A DNA stretch of 64,000 nucleotides from Marinomonas piezotolerans (GTDB taxonomy: Bacteria > Pseudomonadota > Gammaproteobacteria > Pseudomonadales > Marinomonadaceae), in the NCBI RefSeq assembly GCF_003362755.1, contig NZ_QKRA01000011.1, positions 1 through 64,000 of the forward strand. The letters run 5' to 3'. The position numbers and the translations under genes were made by a program. Below are positions 1 to 9,520 of the stretch, piece after piece (the first letter of the stretch is position 1; each line of letters begins with the position of its first letter). The notes below the pieces were generated by a model that did no database searches, was not told where the DNA came from, and saw only the letters and a list, made by a program, of their open reading frames with translations.

Positions 1-279
1 ATCAACAGCTCCATGAAAAGCATGGAGTTCAGTGCTCGATGACGGATGGCTACGATTGCTACCAGAATGCGCTGGCTGAGAGGATCAATGGCATTATTAA
101 AAATGAGTACTTAATCATGAAGCCGAAAGACCTGAATGAAGCTCGGCTAATGATATCGGAGTCGGTAGAAAGCTATAATAAGAGTCGGCCGCATATGGCC
201 CTAAAATACAAAACGCCCGATGAGGTTCATCGAGCGTTTTAATGTCTGAATAAGTGTCAACCTATATCAGGACTAGTCA
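1..279 (+). mobile_element. Right end of an IS3-family insertion sequence
   Basis: The segment holds the 3' end of an IS3-type transposase and a short non-coding tail. The tail contains tgtcaacctatatcaggac followed by tagtca, which resembles the terminal repeat of IS3/IS150-type elements, so the right boundary is probably near 279. The left end lies outside the window. A target duplication cannot be checked. Family assignment rests on the transposase; the exact end is inference. Confidence 0.65.
3..242 (+). CDS. IS3-family transposase OrfB, C-terminal part (5' truncated by window)
   Basis: The reading frame is open from base 3 to the TAA at 240-242, so this is the C-terminal 79 residues of a longer protein entering from the left. 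The pattern is HEKHGVQCSMTDG, then CYQNALAERINGIIKNEY, then a YNKSRPHMAL block before the C-terminus. This is the final part of the rve integrase core of IS3 OrfB. The Glu in NALAERINGIIKNE sits where the last catalytic Glu of the DDE triad is expected. The product cuts and joins IS ends. Whether the element is intact cannot be judged from this window. An internal ATG at 39 is not a real start because the homologous sequence continues upstream of it. Confidence 0.85.
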   Translation, partial: QQLHEKHGVQCSMTDGYDCYQNALAERINGIIKNEYLIMKPKDLNEARLMISESVESYNKSRPHMALKYKTPDEVHRAF

Positions 280-297
280 TAGAACCCTTTCAGTCTA

Positions 298-1647
298 TTA
301 GACTGTTGTTTTCTTCAATGTCTCAGAAATCATGAAGGCTAGTTCAAGTGATTGATCTGCGTTTAGTCGAGGATCACAATGAGTGTGATAACGATCAGCT
401 AGGTCTGCTTCCGTCACTTGAAATGCGCCACCTACGCACTCCGTCACATTTTGGCCCGTCATTTCAAAATGTACCCCACCTGGATAAGTGCCTTCAGAAC
501 GATGGACTTCAAAAAACTGCTGCACTTCCCGAAGCACATCATCAACTCGACGTGTTTTATAGCCTGTATTCGTTTTAATCGTATTGCCATGCATAGGATC
601 ACAGCTCCATACGACTTTTTTGCCTCCCTTCTCAACGGCCTGAATCAGTTTTGGCATACCCTCTGCGACTTTATCCGCCCCCATTCTTACAATGATGTTT
701 AAGCGTCCCTCATCATTGTTCGGATTGAGAACATCACATAATTTAACCAGATCTTCAGGATCCATAGTCGGACCCGCTTTGACGCCAATAGGGTTATTCA
801 CGCCACGTAAAAATTCGACATGAGCGCCATCTAGCTGGCGTGTCCGATCACCAATCCATAGCATGTGTGCAGAGCAGTCGTACCATTCACCTGTTAAGCT
901 ATCACAGCGAGTTAATGCTTCTTCATAAGGCAACAGCAATGCTTCATGGGAAGTGTAAAAATCCGTTTCGCGCAGTTGAGATGCCCCTGCACCGATACCA
1001 CATGCTTCCATAAACTGAAGCGCATCATCGATACGGTTTGCAATGGAATGATAACGCTCACCTATTGGGCTCGTTTGGATAAAGTCCAAGTTCCATTTAT
1101 GCACTTGATGCAGATCGGCAAAGCCACCTTGAGCAAACGCCCTTAGCAGATTCATTGTTGCAGCACTCTGGTGATAAACTTTAACTAAACGTTCAGGATC
1201 AGGTACCCGTGCAGACTCGGAAAATTCAATGCCGTTTATGATATCGCCTCGATAACTGGGCAATTCTATCCCGTCTATGATTTCTGAACCCGACGATCTC
1301 GGCTTAGCAAATTGCCCCGCCATACGCCCTACTTTTACGACCGGACATTTTCCCGCATAGGTCATCACTGCTGCCATTTGCAACATAACCTTAAAGGTGT
1401 CTCGTATATTTTTAGCATTAAATTCAGCAAAGCTTTCCGCGCAATCGCCACCTTGAAGCAAGAACGCGTTTCCTTTAGCGACTTGAGCAAGATCAGCACG
1501 CAGCTTACGAGCTTCTCCTGCAAAAACTAACGGAGGCATATTCGCAAGTACACCCTCTACCCGTTGAAGTGCTTTTTTATCTGGGTATTCAGGTTGTTGC
1601 AAAGCTGTTTTCTGACGCCAGCTATTAACGTCCCAAGAATTAGACAT
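298..1647 (-). CDS. Class II 3-deoxy-D-arabino-heptulosonate 7-phosphate (DAHP) synthase
   Basis: The enzyme condenses phosphoenolpyruvate with erythrose 4-phosphate, the first step of the shikimate pathway, in the cytoplasm. The 449-residue protein belongs to the class II (plant/Mycobacterium AroG-like) family and is unrelated in sequence to E. coli AroF/G/H. Visible signatures are [11 protein letters not shown] around residues 63-73, whose Cys69 matches the metal-binding Cys of the family, the [14 protein letters not shown] block around 105-118, and a conserved DPMHGNT segment whose His fits a metal ligand. Length is normal for the family, and the N-terminal extension is short. It lies 34 bp downstream of a same-strand XRE-cupin regulator, so the two are probably co-transcribed. 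No terminator was seen between it and the IS remnant. Confidence 0.93.
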   Translation of the reverse strand: MSNSWDVNSWRQKTALQQPEYPDKKALQRVEGVLANMPPLVFAGEARKLRADLAQVAKGNAFLLQGGDCAESFAEFNAKNIRDTFKVMLQMAAVMTYAGKCPVVKVGRMAGQFAKPRSSGSEIIDGIELPSYRGDIINGIEFSESARVPDPERLVKVYHQSAATMNLLRAFAQGGFADLHQVHKWNLDFIQTSPIGERYHSIANRIDDALQFMEACGIGAGASQLRETDFYTSHEALLLPYEEALTRCDSLTGEWYDCSAHMLWIGDRTRQLDGAHVEFLRGVNNPIGVKAGPTMDPEDLVKLCDVLNPNNDEGRLNIIVRMGADKVAEGMPKLIQAVEKGGKKVVWSCDPMHGNTIKTNTGYKTRRVDDVLREVQQFFEVHRSEGTYPGGVHFEMTGQNVTECVGGAFQVTEADLADRYHTHCDPRLNADQSLELAFMISETLKKTTV

Positions 1648-1681
1648 ATTTCCCCTTACTGTATATACCTATTACTAGGTT

Positions 1682-2293
1682 TTAACGAGCGACAACCCAT
1701 AATATTTGAGCATCTACTGCTGATGTCGACACTACAATATGCCCCATCGCGGCATCGTAATAGACACTGTCTCCCTCACTGAGCTCTACTGGCTCATAAA
1801 ACTCTGAGAAAAAGGTGACTGAACCAGACAGTACCAATAAAAATTCTTCACCATCATGACGAACCCACTCTTTGAACTCATCAAAAGAACGCGCCCTAAC
1901 AATGGTTTTAAACGGAACCATTTTTTTACGACTGATCGAGAAGCCTAGTAGCTCATGTTCATATGTCGCAGTTGGGTGTGGCTCTCCTTGCCCCGCCTTA
2001 GTAATGTCTCTACGACCAGCAATGGAGTGCTCCTTTGTTTCCACAAATAATTGCGGCAACTCCATCTCCAAACCGTGGATGAGCTTCTGCACAATCGCAA
2101 AACTCGGAGACACCTGATCATTCTCAATTTTCGATAACGTAGAACGTGCGATTCCTGTACGTTTACTTACCTCTTCAAGCGTCCAACCTTTAGTTAAACG
2201 GATCGCCTTAACACGCTTACCTAGTTCTAAAGGCTCTACGAATTGATCTGGATCGGAAGCTGTGGCAGTTTCTAATGAAGGACGACTAACCAT
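1682..2293 (-). CDS. XRE-family transcriptional regulator with C-terminal cupin domain
   Basis: The 203-residue protein has an N-terminal lambda-repressor-like helix-turn-helix at about residues 26-80 (VKAIRLTKGWTLEEVSKRTG, then STLSKIEND). A cupin_2 sensing domain follows at about 120-202, with EEFLLVLSGSVTFF as its core. Regulators of this architecture sense small ligands and often control amino-acid or aromatic metabolism. The ATG at 2293 has a clear AGGAGA ribosome site seven to eight bases upstream. It is the first gene of a probable two-gene unit with the class II DAHP synthase, which suggests, as inference only, control of aromatic amino acid supply or of a nearby pathway. No specific operator was identified. 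Confidence 0.85.
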   Translation of the reverse strand: MVSRPSLETATASDPDQFVEPLELGKRVKAIRLTKGWTLEEVSKRTGIARSTLSKIENDQVSPSFAIVQKLIHGLEMELPQLFVETKEHSIAGRRDITKAGQGEPHPTATYEHELLGFSISRKKMVPFKTIVRARSFDEFKEWVRHDGEEFLLVLSGSVTFFSEFYEPVELSEGDSVYYDAAMGHIVVSTSAVDAQILWVVAR

Positions 2294-2376
2294 TAAAGAT
2301 TCTCCTATGCGCTTCCTAAGTTTACTAAAATAAACTCCTTTGACCTATACGATATATGCCTATGAGCGACTTTACT

Positions 2377-2410
2377 AATAAAAATGCCCGCAACTGCGGG
2401 CATTTTTATT
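2377..2410. terminator. Rho-independent terminator downstream of the ppiC unit
   Basis: A near-perfect inverted repeat, aataaaaatgcccgca with a 2-base loop and tgcgggcatttttatt, has A/T tracts on both sides. On the minus strand it ends the ppiC/sulfurtransferase-like transcript. It could also work in the other direction, but no plus-strand gene precedes it. Confidence 0.85.
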
Positions 2411-2423
2411 AGCTATCACGGCT

Positions 2424-2846
2424 TCACTTTTTCAAAGGTTCCATTGCGGGCATGCACCGCCCCAAATCAAACCCTTTTTGTTGAACAGATGCGACCAACT
2501 CATTGAAGGTCTGTTCATCTTCCTGATTCGCTAATACCCACAAAACTGACGAGCGAGTTCCCGTGCGACAAAATGCGAACACCTTTTGATCAGTCGAAAT
2601 CTGCGCACTTTGTATCTCGACTTCTTTATGTGAAAGAGCCTTAAGATCCACTGGGTTATATACGTATTTTAAGCCAGCCGCCTCAACGGCTGCTCGTACC
2701 TGTTCGCTAGTCGGTTGATCTTCAGTTTCACCATCAGGACGATTGTTAATGACCATATCGTAACCAGCGGCTTTCAAAGCTTCGATATCTGCAATGTCAA
2801 GTTGCGGCGCAACACTGTAATTCAAAGCCAAATTTGTAATATTCAT
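2424..2846 (-). CDS. TIGR01244/BLH-type putative sulfurtransferase-phosphatase
   Basis: A 140-residue protein of the beta-lactamase-hydrolase-like (BLH/DUF442) family, which has a dual-specificity phosphatase-like fold. The active loop is FCRTGTRS: Cys and Arg are five residues apart, as in the six-residue rhodanese-type loop C-x4-R rather than the C-x5-R of tyrosine phosphatases. MVINNRPDGE near the N-terminus is a family hallmark. In related proteins the domain is linked to sulfide oxidation, but this stand-alone form has no such neighbours, so the role is open. The start at 2846 was chosen because AGGAG lies a few bases upstream; an ATG 24 bases further upstream has no such site. It follows ppiC by about 20 bp in the same direction. 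Confidence 0.8.
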   Translation of the reverse strand: MNITNLALNYSVAPQLDIADIEALKAAGYDMVINNRPDGETEDQPTSEQVRAAVEAAGLKYVYNPVDLKALSHKEVEIQSAQISTDQKVFAFCRTGTRSSVLWVLANQEDEQTFNELVASVQQKGFDLGRCMPAMEPLKK

Positions 2847-2866
2847 ATTGCGATCTCCTAAGATGA

Positions 2867-3145
2867 TCAAGAACGATAGAGTACTTTAATTAAATGAAAA
2901 CCAAACTTTGTTTTAATTGGTCCTTGCACGTTTAATAAAGGCCCGTTAAAAACGGCTTTATCGAACGGAGCGACCATGTCACCTTTTCGAAATTCTCCCA
3001 AATCGCCGCCTTTTTTACCTGAGGGGCAATTAGAGTATTTTTTAGCTAATTGGTGAAAATCTTCGCCTTTGTTGAGCTTCTCTTTTAGCTGTTCAGCCTC
3101 TTGCTTAGTTTTCACAAGAATGTGACAGGCGCTTGCGGTTGCCAT
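2867..3145 (-). CDS. ppiC: Peptidyl-prolyl cis-trans isomerase C (parvulin)
   Basis: A single-domain parvulin of 92 residues, almost the same length as E. coli PpiC, catalysing cis-trans isomerisation of X-Pro bonds in the cytoplasm. The pattern [26 protein letters not shown], then [10 protein letters not shown] and a C-terminal [12 protein letters not shown] matches the PpiC active-site layout. It has no signal peptide. The start at 3145 was chosen because it gives the family N-terminus and has tagagg seven bases upstream. The longer ORF begins 18 bases earlier and adds an unlikely MNLEVY extension. It is probably co-transcribed with the downstream sulfurtransferase-like gene. Confidence 0.92.
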   Translation of the reverse strand: MATASACHILVKTKQEAEQLKEKLNKGEDFHQLAKKYSNCPSGKKGGDLGEFRKGDMVAPFDKAVFNGPLLNVQGPIKTKFGFHLIKVLYRS

Positions 3146-3236
3146 ATAAACCTCTAGATTCACGAGTTAACAAATACACTTGGGTAATCCTGTGTTACAT
3201 TCTGCTAGTATAACTTTTTTAACATACGAGGGTAGC

Positions 3237-4034
3237 ATGGAACTAATGCCGTCACCGGAAGAGCTCTCACTTCTCCTAGTCGAGCCTTCACCAACACAAC
3301 AAAAAATTATTCGTAACGCATTAGAAAGTGCTGGCGTTCGCCATTTATATTTCGCTGACACTGTAAAATCGGCTATTTACGCGATCAAAGAACATGAACC
3401 AGACTTGGTCGTATCGGCTATGTACTTGTCTGATGGCACCGCCGAAACACTAATAACACTGATCAAAAAGCACCCTGAAACAGAACACATTAATTTTATG
3501 TTGGTTTCAAGTGAACGTAACAGAAAGCAATTAGAATCGCTAAGGCAAGCTGGCGTAATTGCCATTTTACCCAAGCCTTTTAGCATGAGAGATCTACAAC
3601 GAGCTATTAACGCTACGTTAGACCTTGCTATTGAACAAGAAATTGAACTGGAGTTACTGGACCCTCACGCGATGCAGGTTCTATTGGTTGATGACAGTGC
3701 CCTAGCCCAAAAGCACATCACTCGTGTATTGGAATCAATGGGTATAGTTCATATTGATGTCGCAGTAAATGGCTCAGATGCCGTGTTACTTTTAGAAGAC
3801 GGTAATTATGATTTAGTCATAACAGACTACAACATGCCTGAAATGGATGGCAAAGAATTGGCAAATACAATCCGTTCATCAGGCCATTTGGCGCATATCC
3901 CAATACTCATGGTTGCTTCGAACGCGGATCAACCTCAGCTTGCGAATGTCACTCAAGAAGGCGTCGACGCAATTTGTGATAAAGTATTCGAACCAGAGAC
4001 ACTCAGGCGTCTTCTACATAATATCCTAGATTAA
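3237..4034 (+). CDS. Response-regulator-like protein with two receiver domains
   Basis: The protein has 265 residues with two CheY-like receiver domains and no output domain. The N-terminal receiver (about residues 9-130) is degenerate: the acidic pair is EP (LLLVEPSPTQQ) and the phospho-acceptor position reads SAMYLSDG, with Ala where Asp is expected, although a PKPF lysine remains. The C-terminal receiver (about 145-265) keeps the DD pair (LLVDDS), the acceptor Asp in VITDYNMPEMDG and a Lys (CDKVF), but has Ala at the usual Thr/Ser switch position (LMVAS). The start at 3237 is preceded by gaggg. The gene stands alone, converges on mutT and shares its terminator. The partner kinase is unknown. 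Confidence 0.88.
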   Translation: MELMPSPEELSLLLVEPSPTQQKIIRNALESAGVRHLYFADTVKSAIYAIKEHEPDLVVSAMYLSDGTAETLITLIKKHPETEHINFMLVSSERNRKQLESLRQAGVIAILPKPFSMRDLQRAINATLDLAIEQEIELELLDPHAMQVLLVDDSALAQKHITRVLESMGIVHIDVAVNGSDAVLLLEDGNYDLVITDYNMPEMDGKELANTIRSSGHLAHIPILMVASNADQPQLANVTQEGVDAICDKVFEPETLRRLLHNILD

Positions 4035-4048
4035 ATACCTATCGCATT

Positions 4049-4086
4049 AACCCAAAAAAGCAGCCTAAAGGCTGCTTTTTTGGGTT
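4049..4086. terminator. Bidirectional terminator between receiver protein gene and mutT
   Basis: A long perfect hairpin (aacccaaaaaagcagcc, a 4-base loop, ggctgcttttttgggtt) has T tracts in both directions and sits between two convergent genes. The mutT stop codon lies inside the hairpin. Confidence 0.85.
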
Positions 4087-4457
4087 AATGCTTCAACAAT
4101 TGGGACATTAGCTTCAGGAAAGCATAATTGAGTCAGTTCAGGTCGAGTCACCCATTTCACGGGCTGCCCCTCCTTTCCATGTGGCTCTCCATCAAAATCC
4201 GATACCTCAAAGAAATGAAGTTCTACCGATTTGTCAGAATAATCATGGCGTATGACCTGAAACGGTGTGCATTGCTTTACCTCAATACCACACTCTTCAT
4301 ACAGCTCTCTTTCAAGTGCATGAGCAGGCTCCTCGTCCACCTCACATTTACCGCCAGGAAACTCCCAAAGGTCCCCTTGGTGCTGTTCCGACGAGCGCAA
4401 CGCTACAAACACGAGATCATCTCGAACGATAATACCTGCGGCAACTTTCACCACCAT
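4065..4457 (-). CDS. mutT: 8-oxo-dGTP diphosphatase MutT (Nudix)
   Basis: A 130-residue Nudix hydrolase that removes oxidised guanine nucleotides from the pool and so prevents A:T to C:G transversions. The Nudix box is complete: GGKCEVDEEP, then RELYEECGIE, matching G-x5-E-x7-R-E-U-x-E-E-x-G-U at about residues 37-60. The ATG at 4457 overlaps the argJ stop by one base (TGATG), so translation is probably coupled. A TTG one codon earlier is possible. A mutT next to argJ and near secA is a common gammaproteobacterial arrangement. The C-terminus runs into the shared terminator stem. Confidence 0.93.
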   Translation of the reverse strand: MVVKVAAGIIVRDDLVFVALRSSEQHQGDLWEFPGGKCEVDEEPAHALERELYEECGIEVKQCTPFQVIRHDYSDKSVELHFFEVSDFDGEPHGKEGQPVKWVTRPELTQLCFPEANVPIVEALTQKSSL

Positions 4458-5683
4458 CAAGTACGGTACTCCGCATTAATCGTAACGTAATCGTGAGAGA
4501 AGTCCGTTGTCCACACTGTATCGGAACAATCGCCCGCACCGAGATCTACCAGGATGTGAATTTCTGAAGGAGCCATCGCTACTTGGCCCGCTTCCTCTGT
4601 GTAATCAGAAGATCGGCCACCGTTTTTCACTATCTCGCAACCATTGATGTTAATTGAAACCTTATCAACTTGAAGGTCTTCAACACCCGCACGACCCACT
4701 ACAGCAAGGATACGCCCCCAATTAGGGTCTGAAGCAAACAACGCAGTTTTTACAAGTGGGGAATGCGCTATTTCAAATGCTGTTTTCGTTGCATCATTAA
4801 CCTGAGCCGCCCCCGTGACCTCGACAGTTACAAACTTTGTAGCACCCTCACCGTCCCGAACAATTGCATGCGCAAGCTCTTGCATAACGGCTAAAAAAGC
4901 CTCCGCGAACACAAGTCCATCACCGCAAGATAAATCAGAGATCGACTCATTCTCAGCTAGGCCTGTTGCGACAGCAATACATGAATCATTGGTAGAGGTG
5001 TCACTATCAATCGTAATTCGATTAAAACTTTGATTTGTTGTCGACTTCAATAGAGACGCTAAAACTTTCTGATCGACAGCCGCGTCTGTAAAAATATAAC
5101 CCAGCATAGTCGCCATATTAGGGCGAATCATTCCCGCGCCTTTAGAAATACCACCAATGGTCACTATTTTTCCGAACACTTCGACTTGTCGGAAAGCACC
5201 TTTAGGTAGCGTATCCGTCGTCATAATGCCAAGTCCGGCATCTTTCCAACCAATACTCTTCAAGCTTGATAACGCATTCGGCAATGCCGCCAATATCTTA
5301 TCGACAGGTAATGGCTCACCAATAACGCCTGTGGAAAATGGCAGAACTTGGTGTTTCTGTACGCCGACTTGAGAAGCGACAGCCTCGCACGTCGTGATTG
5401 CTTTTTCGTACCCTGACTTGCCCGTCCCTGCGTTGGCGTTACCAGTGTTAATCACCAGATATCTCGGCGTTGTCGTATCACTTGCTAAGTGCTCACGGCA
5501 TACTCGAACTGGCGCCGCACAAAACTGGTTCTGAGTGAAAACTCCAGCAACGCTTGAACCTTCGCTTAACTCAAAGACCACCAAATCTTTCTTATTGGCT
5601 TTTTTTATTCCAGCTTCTACCGCAGCAAAACGAACACCCTTTATTTCGGGTATCTCAGGAAATGCATTTAACCCTACGGCCAT
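4457..5683 (-). CDS. argJ: Bifunctional ornithine acetyltransferase / N-acetylglutamate synthase
   Basis: ArgJ moves the acetyl group from N-acetylornithine to glutamate, recycling it in arginine biosynthesis; the bifunctional form also makes N-acetylglutamate from acetyl-CoA. The 408-residue precursor cleaves itself before the conserved Thr. Here the motif KGAGMIRPNMATMLGYI puts the nucleophile at Thr192, giving alpha and beta chains of about 191 and 217 residues. Length matches the family. The gene lies 17 bp downstream of secA and overlaps mutT by one base, so secA-argJ-mutT is likely one transcript. Mono- or bifunctionality cannot be decided from sequence alone. Confidence 0.95.
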   Translation of the reverse strand: MAVGLNAFPEIPEIKGVRFAAVEAGIKKANKKDLVVFELSEGSSVAGVFTQNQFCAAPVRVCREHLASDTTTPRYLVINTGNANAGTGKSGYEKAITTCEAVASQVGVQKHQVLPFSTGVIGEPLPVDKILAALPNALSSLKSIGWKDAGLGIMTTDTLPKGAFRQVEVFGKIVTIGGISKGAGMIRPNMATMLGYIFTDAAVDQKVLASLLKSTTNQSFNRITIDSDTSTNDSCIAVATGLAENESISDLSCGDGLVFAEAFLAVMQELAHAIVRDGEGATKFVTVEVTGAAQVNDATKTAFEIAHSPLVKTALFASDPNWGRILAVVGRAGVEDLQVDKVSININGCEIVKNGGRSSDYTEEAGQVAMAPSEIHILVDLGAGDCSDTVWTTDFSHDYVTINAEYRT

Positions 5684-5700
5684 AACGGCTACTCCAATCC

Positions 5701-8370
5701 TTAAACTAATCTACCATGACATTGTTTATACTTTTTACCTGACCCACATGGACAAGGCTCATTTCGACCGACTTTCGGCATTTCATTATCAGACTCCTCT
5801 GAGTCTGGCGCATTAGTTGTCAAACGAGTCTTAGCTTCCAGTTCACGGCGCGCTGCTTCGATTTTCTCAGCCTCTTCCGCCGACTGTACTTTCACTCGTG
5901 TTACGACTTGAACAACTTCAAACTTAATCTGTTCTAAGAGATTCTGAAATAGCTCGAAGGCCTCGCGCTTATATTCCTGTTTCGGGTTCTTTTGAGCGTA
6001 GCCTCGAAGGTGAATACCTTGGCGCAACATATCCATTGTTTGAAGATGCTCTTTCCACAAAGTATCAAGCACCTGCAGTAGCACCTGCTTTTCAAAGTTT
6101 CGGAGAGCAGCAGCTCCTGCAATATCTTCTTTCGCTGCATAGTCATCAATAAAGAACTGCAAGATTTTTTCGCGTAGAGGTTCTTCGTATAGTTTTTTAT
6201 CTTCTTCAACCCACGCTCTGACGGGAATCTCTAGTCCAAATTCATTTCTAATACGTTCTTCTAAACCTTCTAAATCCCATTGATCGAAGATACTTTGAGG
6301 TGGAATAAACTCATCGATCATTCCTGCAACCACCTCTTCTCGCATGGATTGCACTGCTGAGGACAAGTCGTCTGAACTCATCATGTCATAACGTTGTTGA
6401 TAAATGACCTGCCTTTGGTCATTGGCAACATCATCATACTCAAGCAGTTGCTTACGAATATCGAAGTTACGACCTTCTACTTTACGCTGCGCCTTTTCTA
6501 TCGCATTAGAGACCATCTTATGCTCAATCGCCTCACCTTTCTCCATACCGAGCGTTTGCATCATTTTCTTGATACGGTCGGACATGAAGATACGCATAAG
6601 GTTATCTTCAAGAGATAGATAGAAACGAGAAGAGCCTACATCTCCTTGACGACCTGCACGACCGCGTAATTGATTATCTATACGGCGGGACTCGTGGCGT
6701 TCAGTACCGATTATATGCAACCCTCCAGCGGCCAATACTGCTTCGTGGCGTTTTTCCCATTCGGCTTTTAGTTCATCAATTTGTGCTTGAGTAGCATTTT
6801 CGCCTAGCTGTGCTATTTGAACTTGTAAATTACCACCTAAAACAATATCTGTTCCTCGACCTGCCATATTCGTGGCAATGGTAACAGCACCAGGGCTACC
6901 CGCCTCAGCGATAATTTCAGCTTCGCGTTCGTGATGCTTAGCATTCAATACATTATGTTTAATTTTTTTCTTATCTAGAAACTCAGACAACAATTCAGAG
7001 TACTCAATAGAAGCTGTACCCACCAAAACTGGGCGACCTGCTTGTACGATCTCTTCAATATCTTTTACGATCGCCTCGAACTTCTCAGCCGTCGTCATAA
7101 AAATAAGGTCATTATAATCTTTACGTTGAACTTTATTATTGGTCGGTATAATAACAACCGTTAGACCATAGATTTGCTGAAATTCAAACGCTTCGGTATC
7201 GGCTGTCCCCGTCATACCTGATAATTTTTCGTACAGTCTGAAATAATTCTGAAAAGTAGTCGAAGCAAGGGTTTGGCTTTCTGCCTGTATTTCTACCCCT
7301 TCCTTTGCCTCAACTGCTTGGTGAATCCCCTCTGACCAGCGACGCCCAGCCATAGTTCGGCCTGTGTGCTCGTCAACAATCACAACTTGACCGCCCTGTA
7401 CGACGTAATCTATGTTTTTCTGAAATACAATGTGCGCGCGCATACAGGCGTACACATGGTGCAGTAACTGAAGGTTACCGGCAGCATAAAGGCTATCTCC
7501 TTCTTCGAGCATGCCTTGCTCAACCAGCCAGGCCTCTACAAACTGATGCCCATCTTCCGTTAACTCTACATTTTTCTGTGCTTCGTCATATGTATAATGA
7601 CCAACCTCTTCACCCTCTTCTTCTTGTTTTACAAGCAAGGGAGCAAGTAGGTTTATCTTCTTATACTGCTCAGAGCTATCTTCTACCGCTCCTGAAATAA
7701 TAAGAGGTGTTCGCGCCTCATCTATCAAAATAGAATCGACTTCATCGACAACCGCAAACGCAGGTTCGCGCTGCATACGGTCTTCCATTCGGAACACCAT
7801 ATTGTCTCGTAAGTAGTCAAAACCAAATTCATTATTGGTGCCATACGTGATATCCGAAAGGTAAGCAGCCCGCTTAGCGTCTCGATCTTGACCTGAATGC
7901 ACAACACCCACACTCATATCTAGATATTCATATAAAGGACGCATCCAATTAGCATCACGTGTGGCAAGGTAATCGTTCACTGTGACAACATGCACACCTT
8001 TACCAGCCAATGCATTCAAGTAAACCGCCAACGTCGCAACAAGTGTCTTACCTTCACCTGTTCGCATCTCTGCAATGCGCCCCTCATGCAGGACCATGCC
8101 GCCTATCATCTGCACATCGAAATGGCGCATTCCCATAACACGTTTACTAGCTTCACGCACAGTCGCAAAAGCTTCTGGCAAAAGAGAGTCAAGAGACTCA
8201 CCCTTAGCAAGACGCTCCCGAAAACTGTTGGATTTCGCCATCAGTTCATCATCAGCTAGTTGACTAAAGCTGTCTTCTAACTTGTTGATTTGAGTGACTG
8301 CTTTCTTATAGCGCTTTACTTCTCGGTCATTCTTAGTACCGACGATTTTTTTAATGACTGTTCCTAGCAT
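5701..8370 (-). CDS. secA: Preprotein translocase ATPase SecA
   Basis: SecA is the motor that pushes unfolded preproteins through SecYEG. The 889-residue protein has NBD1 with Walker A (MRTGEGKT, about residue 102) and [14 protein letters not shown], the preprotein crosslinking domain, NBD2 with [11 protein letters not shown] and GRAGRQGD, the helical scaffold and wing domains, and an acidic/basic linker. The C-terminal zinc-binding tail [13 protein letters not shown] matches the SecB and phospholipid binding site. Length is close to E. coli SecA (901). No SecM-like leader is obvious upstream, where only about 130 bp separate it from lpxC. The order ftsZ-lpxC-secA-(argJ)-mutT resembles that of E. 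coli and Pseudomonas. Confidence 0.98.
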   Translation of the reverse strand: MLGTVIKKIVGTKNDREVKRYKKAVTQINKLEDSFSQLADDELMAKSNSFRERLAKGESLDSLLPEAFATVREASKRVMGMRHFDVQMIGGMVLHEGRIAEMRTGEGKTLVATLAVYLNALAGKGVHVVTVNDYLATRDANWMRPLYEYLDMSVGVVHSGQDRDAKRAAYLSDITYGTNNEFGFDYLRDNMVFRMEDRMQREPAFAVVDEVDSILIDEARTPLIISGAVEDSSEQYKKINLLAPLLVKQEEEGEEVGHYTYDEAQKNVELTEDGHQFVEAWLVEQGMLEEGDSLYAAGNLQLLHHVYACMRAHIVFQKNIDYVVQGGQVVIVDEHTGRTMAGRRWSEGIHQAVEAKEGVEIQAESQTLASTTFQNYFRLYEKLSGMTGTADTEAFEFQQIYGLTVVIIPTNNKVQRKDYNDLIFMTTAEKFEAIVKDIEEIVQAGRPVLVGTASIEYSELLSEFLDKKKIKHNVLNAKHHEREAEIIAEAGSPGAVTIATNMAGRGTDIVLGGNLQVQIAQLGENATQAQIDELKAEWEKRHEAVLAAGGLHIIGTERHESRRIDNQLRGRAGRQGDVGSSRFYLSLEDNLMRIFMSDRIKKMMQTLGMEKGEAIEHKMVSNAIEKAQRKVEGRNFDIRKQLLEYDDVANDQRQVIYQQRYDMMSSDDLSSAVQSMREEVVAGMIDEFIPPQSIFDQWDLEGLEERIRNEFGLEIPVRAWVEEDKKLYEEPLREKILQFFIDDYAAKEDIAGAAALRNFEKQVLLQVLDTLWKEHLQTMDMLRQGIHLRGYAQKNPKQEYKREAFELFQNLLEQIKFEVVQVVTRVKVQSAEEAEKIEAARRELEAKTRLTTNAPDSEESDNEMPKVGRNEPCPCGSGKKYKQCHGRLV

Positions 8371-8456
8371 TTTTTCTACACAACTTAAAATTTTAGTGAT
8401 TCAGAGTCTAACATGGTAGATTGCGACAAAACATGAGTTATCAAGTGTCAAAAACG

Positions 8457-8484
8457 AAAAAAGCCAGACTAAGTCTGGCTTTTT
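8457..8484 (-). terminator. Rho-independent terminator after lpxC
   Basis: The stem agccagact/agtctggct with a one-base loop is flanked by A and T tracts; on the minus strand it runs into TTTTTTCGTTTTT. It lies 18 bases after the lpxC stop and probably ends the dcw-lpxC transcript before secA. Confidence 0.8.
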
Positions 8485-8502
8485 AATTGACTTGCTCGTT
8501 TT

Positions 8503-9417
8503 TTATGCTGTCGCAGCTGACTCCGCATAAGAAATAGGATTCAAAGCTGAATCTTCTTCAAAGGTGACATATTCCCAAGCGTCTTGGTTCTGTAATAATT
8601 CAAGCAATAGCTTGTTATTCAGGCCATGACCAGATTTGTAAGCTTTATACTCACCAATTACGCTGTGACCCAATAAATACAAGTCACCAATAGCATCCAA
8701 AACCTTGTGTCTAACAAGCTCATCACGGTAACGCAAACCTTCGTCGTTCATTACGCGGTAGTCATCTAACACTACTGCATTTTCCATGTTAGCGCCGCGA
8801 GCTAAATTGTTATTCTTGAAGTACTCAAGGTCTTTCATAAAGCCAAATGTACGTGCTCGGCTGATCTCTTTTACAAACGTCGTTGTTGAAAAATCGACGG
8901 ACGTAAATTGCACATCTTCATCGATCGCAGGATGCTGAAAATCGATAGTAAACGAGAGACGGAACCCTGAGAAAGGCTCGAGAGATGCAAACTTGTCGCC
9001 ATCCTCTACTCGAATAGGCTTCTTAATACGAATAAAGCGTTTTGCAGCGTCTTGCTCTTCTATTCCAGCTGACTGAAGCAGAAACACAAAAGGGCTTGCG
9101 CTACCATCCATTAATGGCACTTCACTAGAGCTGACTTCGACATATGCGTTATCAACACCAAGCCCTGCCATAGCAGACATCAGGTGCTCAACTGTGCTAA
9201 CAGTTACATCACCATTGCATAACGCTGTAGCAAAATTTGTCGAACCAACGGATCGAGCATCACCGTGGATCTCGACATTAGGCTCAATATCGGTACGCAC
9301 AAAGACAATGCCTGTATTAACAGGTGCTGGTTTAAGCGTTAGATATACTTTTTCGCCAGAGTGCAAACCTACTCCGGTAGCGCGAATGATGTTCTTAAGA
9401 GTGCGCTGACGTACCAT
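8503..9417 (-). CDS. lpxC: UDP-3-O-acyl-N-acetylglucosamine deacetylase LpxC
   Basis: LpxC is the zinc hydrolase that performs the first committed step of lipid A synthesis, on the cytoplasmic side. The 304-residue length fits the family (E. coli 305). Zinc ligands correspond to His78 (STVEHLMSA), His237 and Asp241 ([10 protein letters not shown]), and the general acid/base His264 lies in KSGHGLNNK. The C-terminus ends in small hydrophobic residues (SYAESAATA). In E. coli a tail of this kind is needed for FtsH-dependent turnover, so similar control is plausible but inferred. It lies 103 bp after ftsZ and is followed by a terminator. Its place at the end of the dcw cluster is conserved. Confidence 0.98.
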   Translation of the reverse strand: MVRQRTLKNIIRATGVGLHSGEKVYLTLKPAPVNTGIVFVRTDIEPNVEIHGDARSVGSTNFATALCNGDVTVSTVEHLMSAMAGLGVDNAYVEVSSSEVPLMDGSASPFVFLLQSAGIEEQDAAKRFIRIKKPIRVEDGDKFASLEPFSGFRLSFTIDFQHPAIDEDVQFTSVDFSTTTFVKEISRARTFGFMKDLEYFKNNNLARGANMENAVVLDDYRVMNDEGLRYRDELVRHKVLDAIGDLYLLGHSVIGEYKAYKSGHGLNNKLLLELLQNQDAWEYVTFEEDSALNPISYAESAATA

Positions 9418-9520
9418 TACTTTCCTACAATTTGATGACTGTTAAAATATAAATTAATAATACCAACACGCACCTTTATATACAATTCAGAACCGTCAAG
9501 CTGCGTATTTTTTACTCAAA

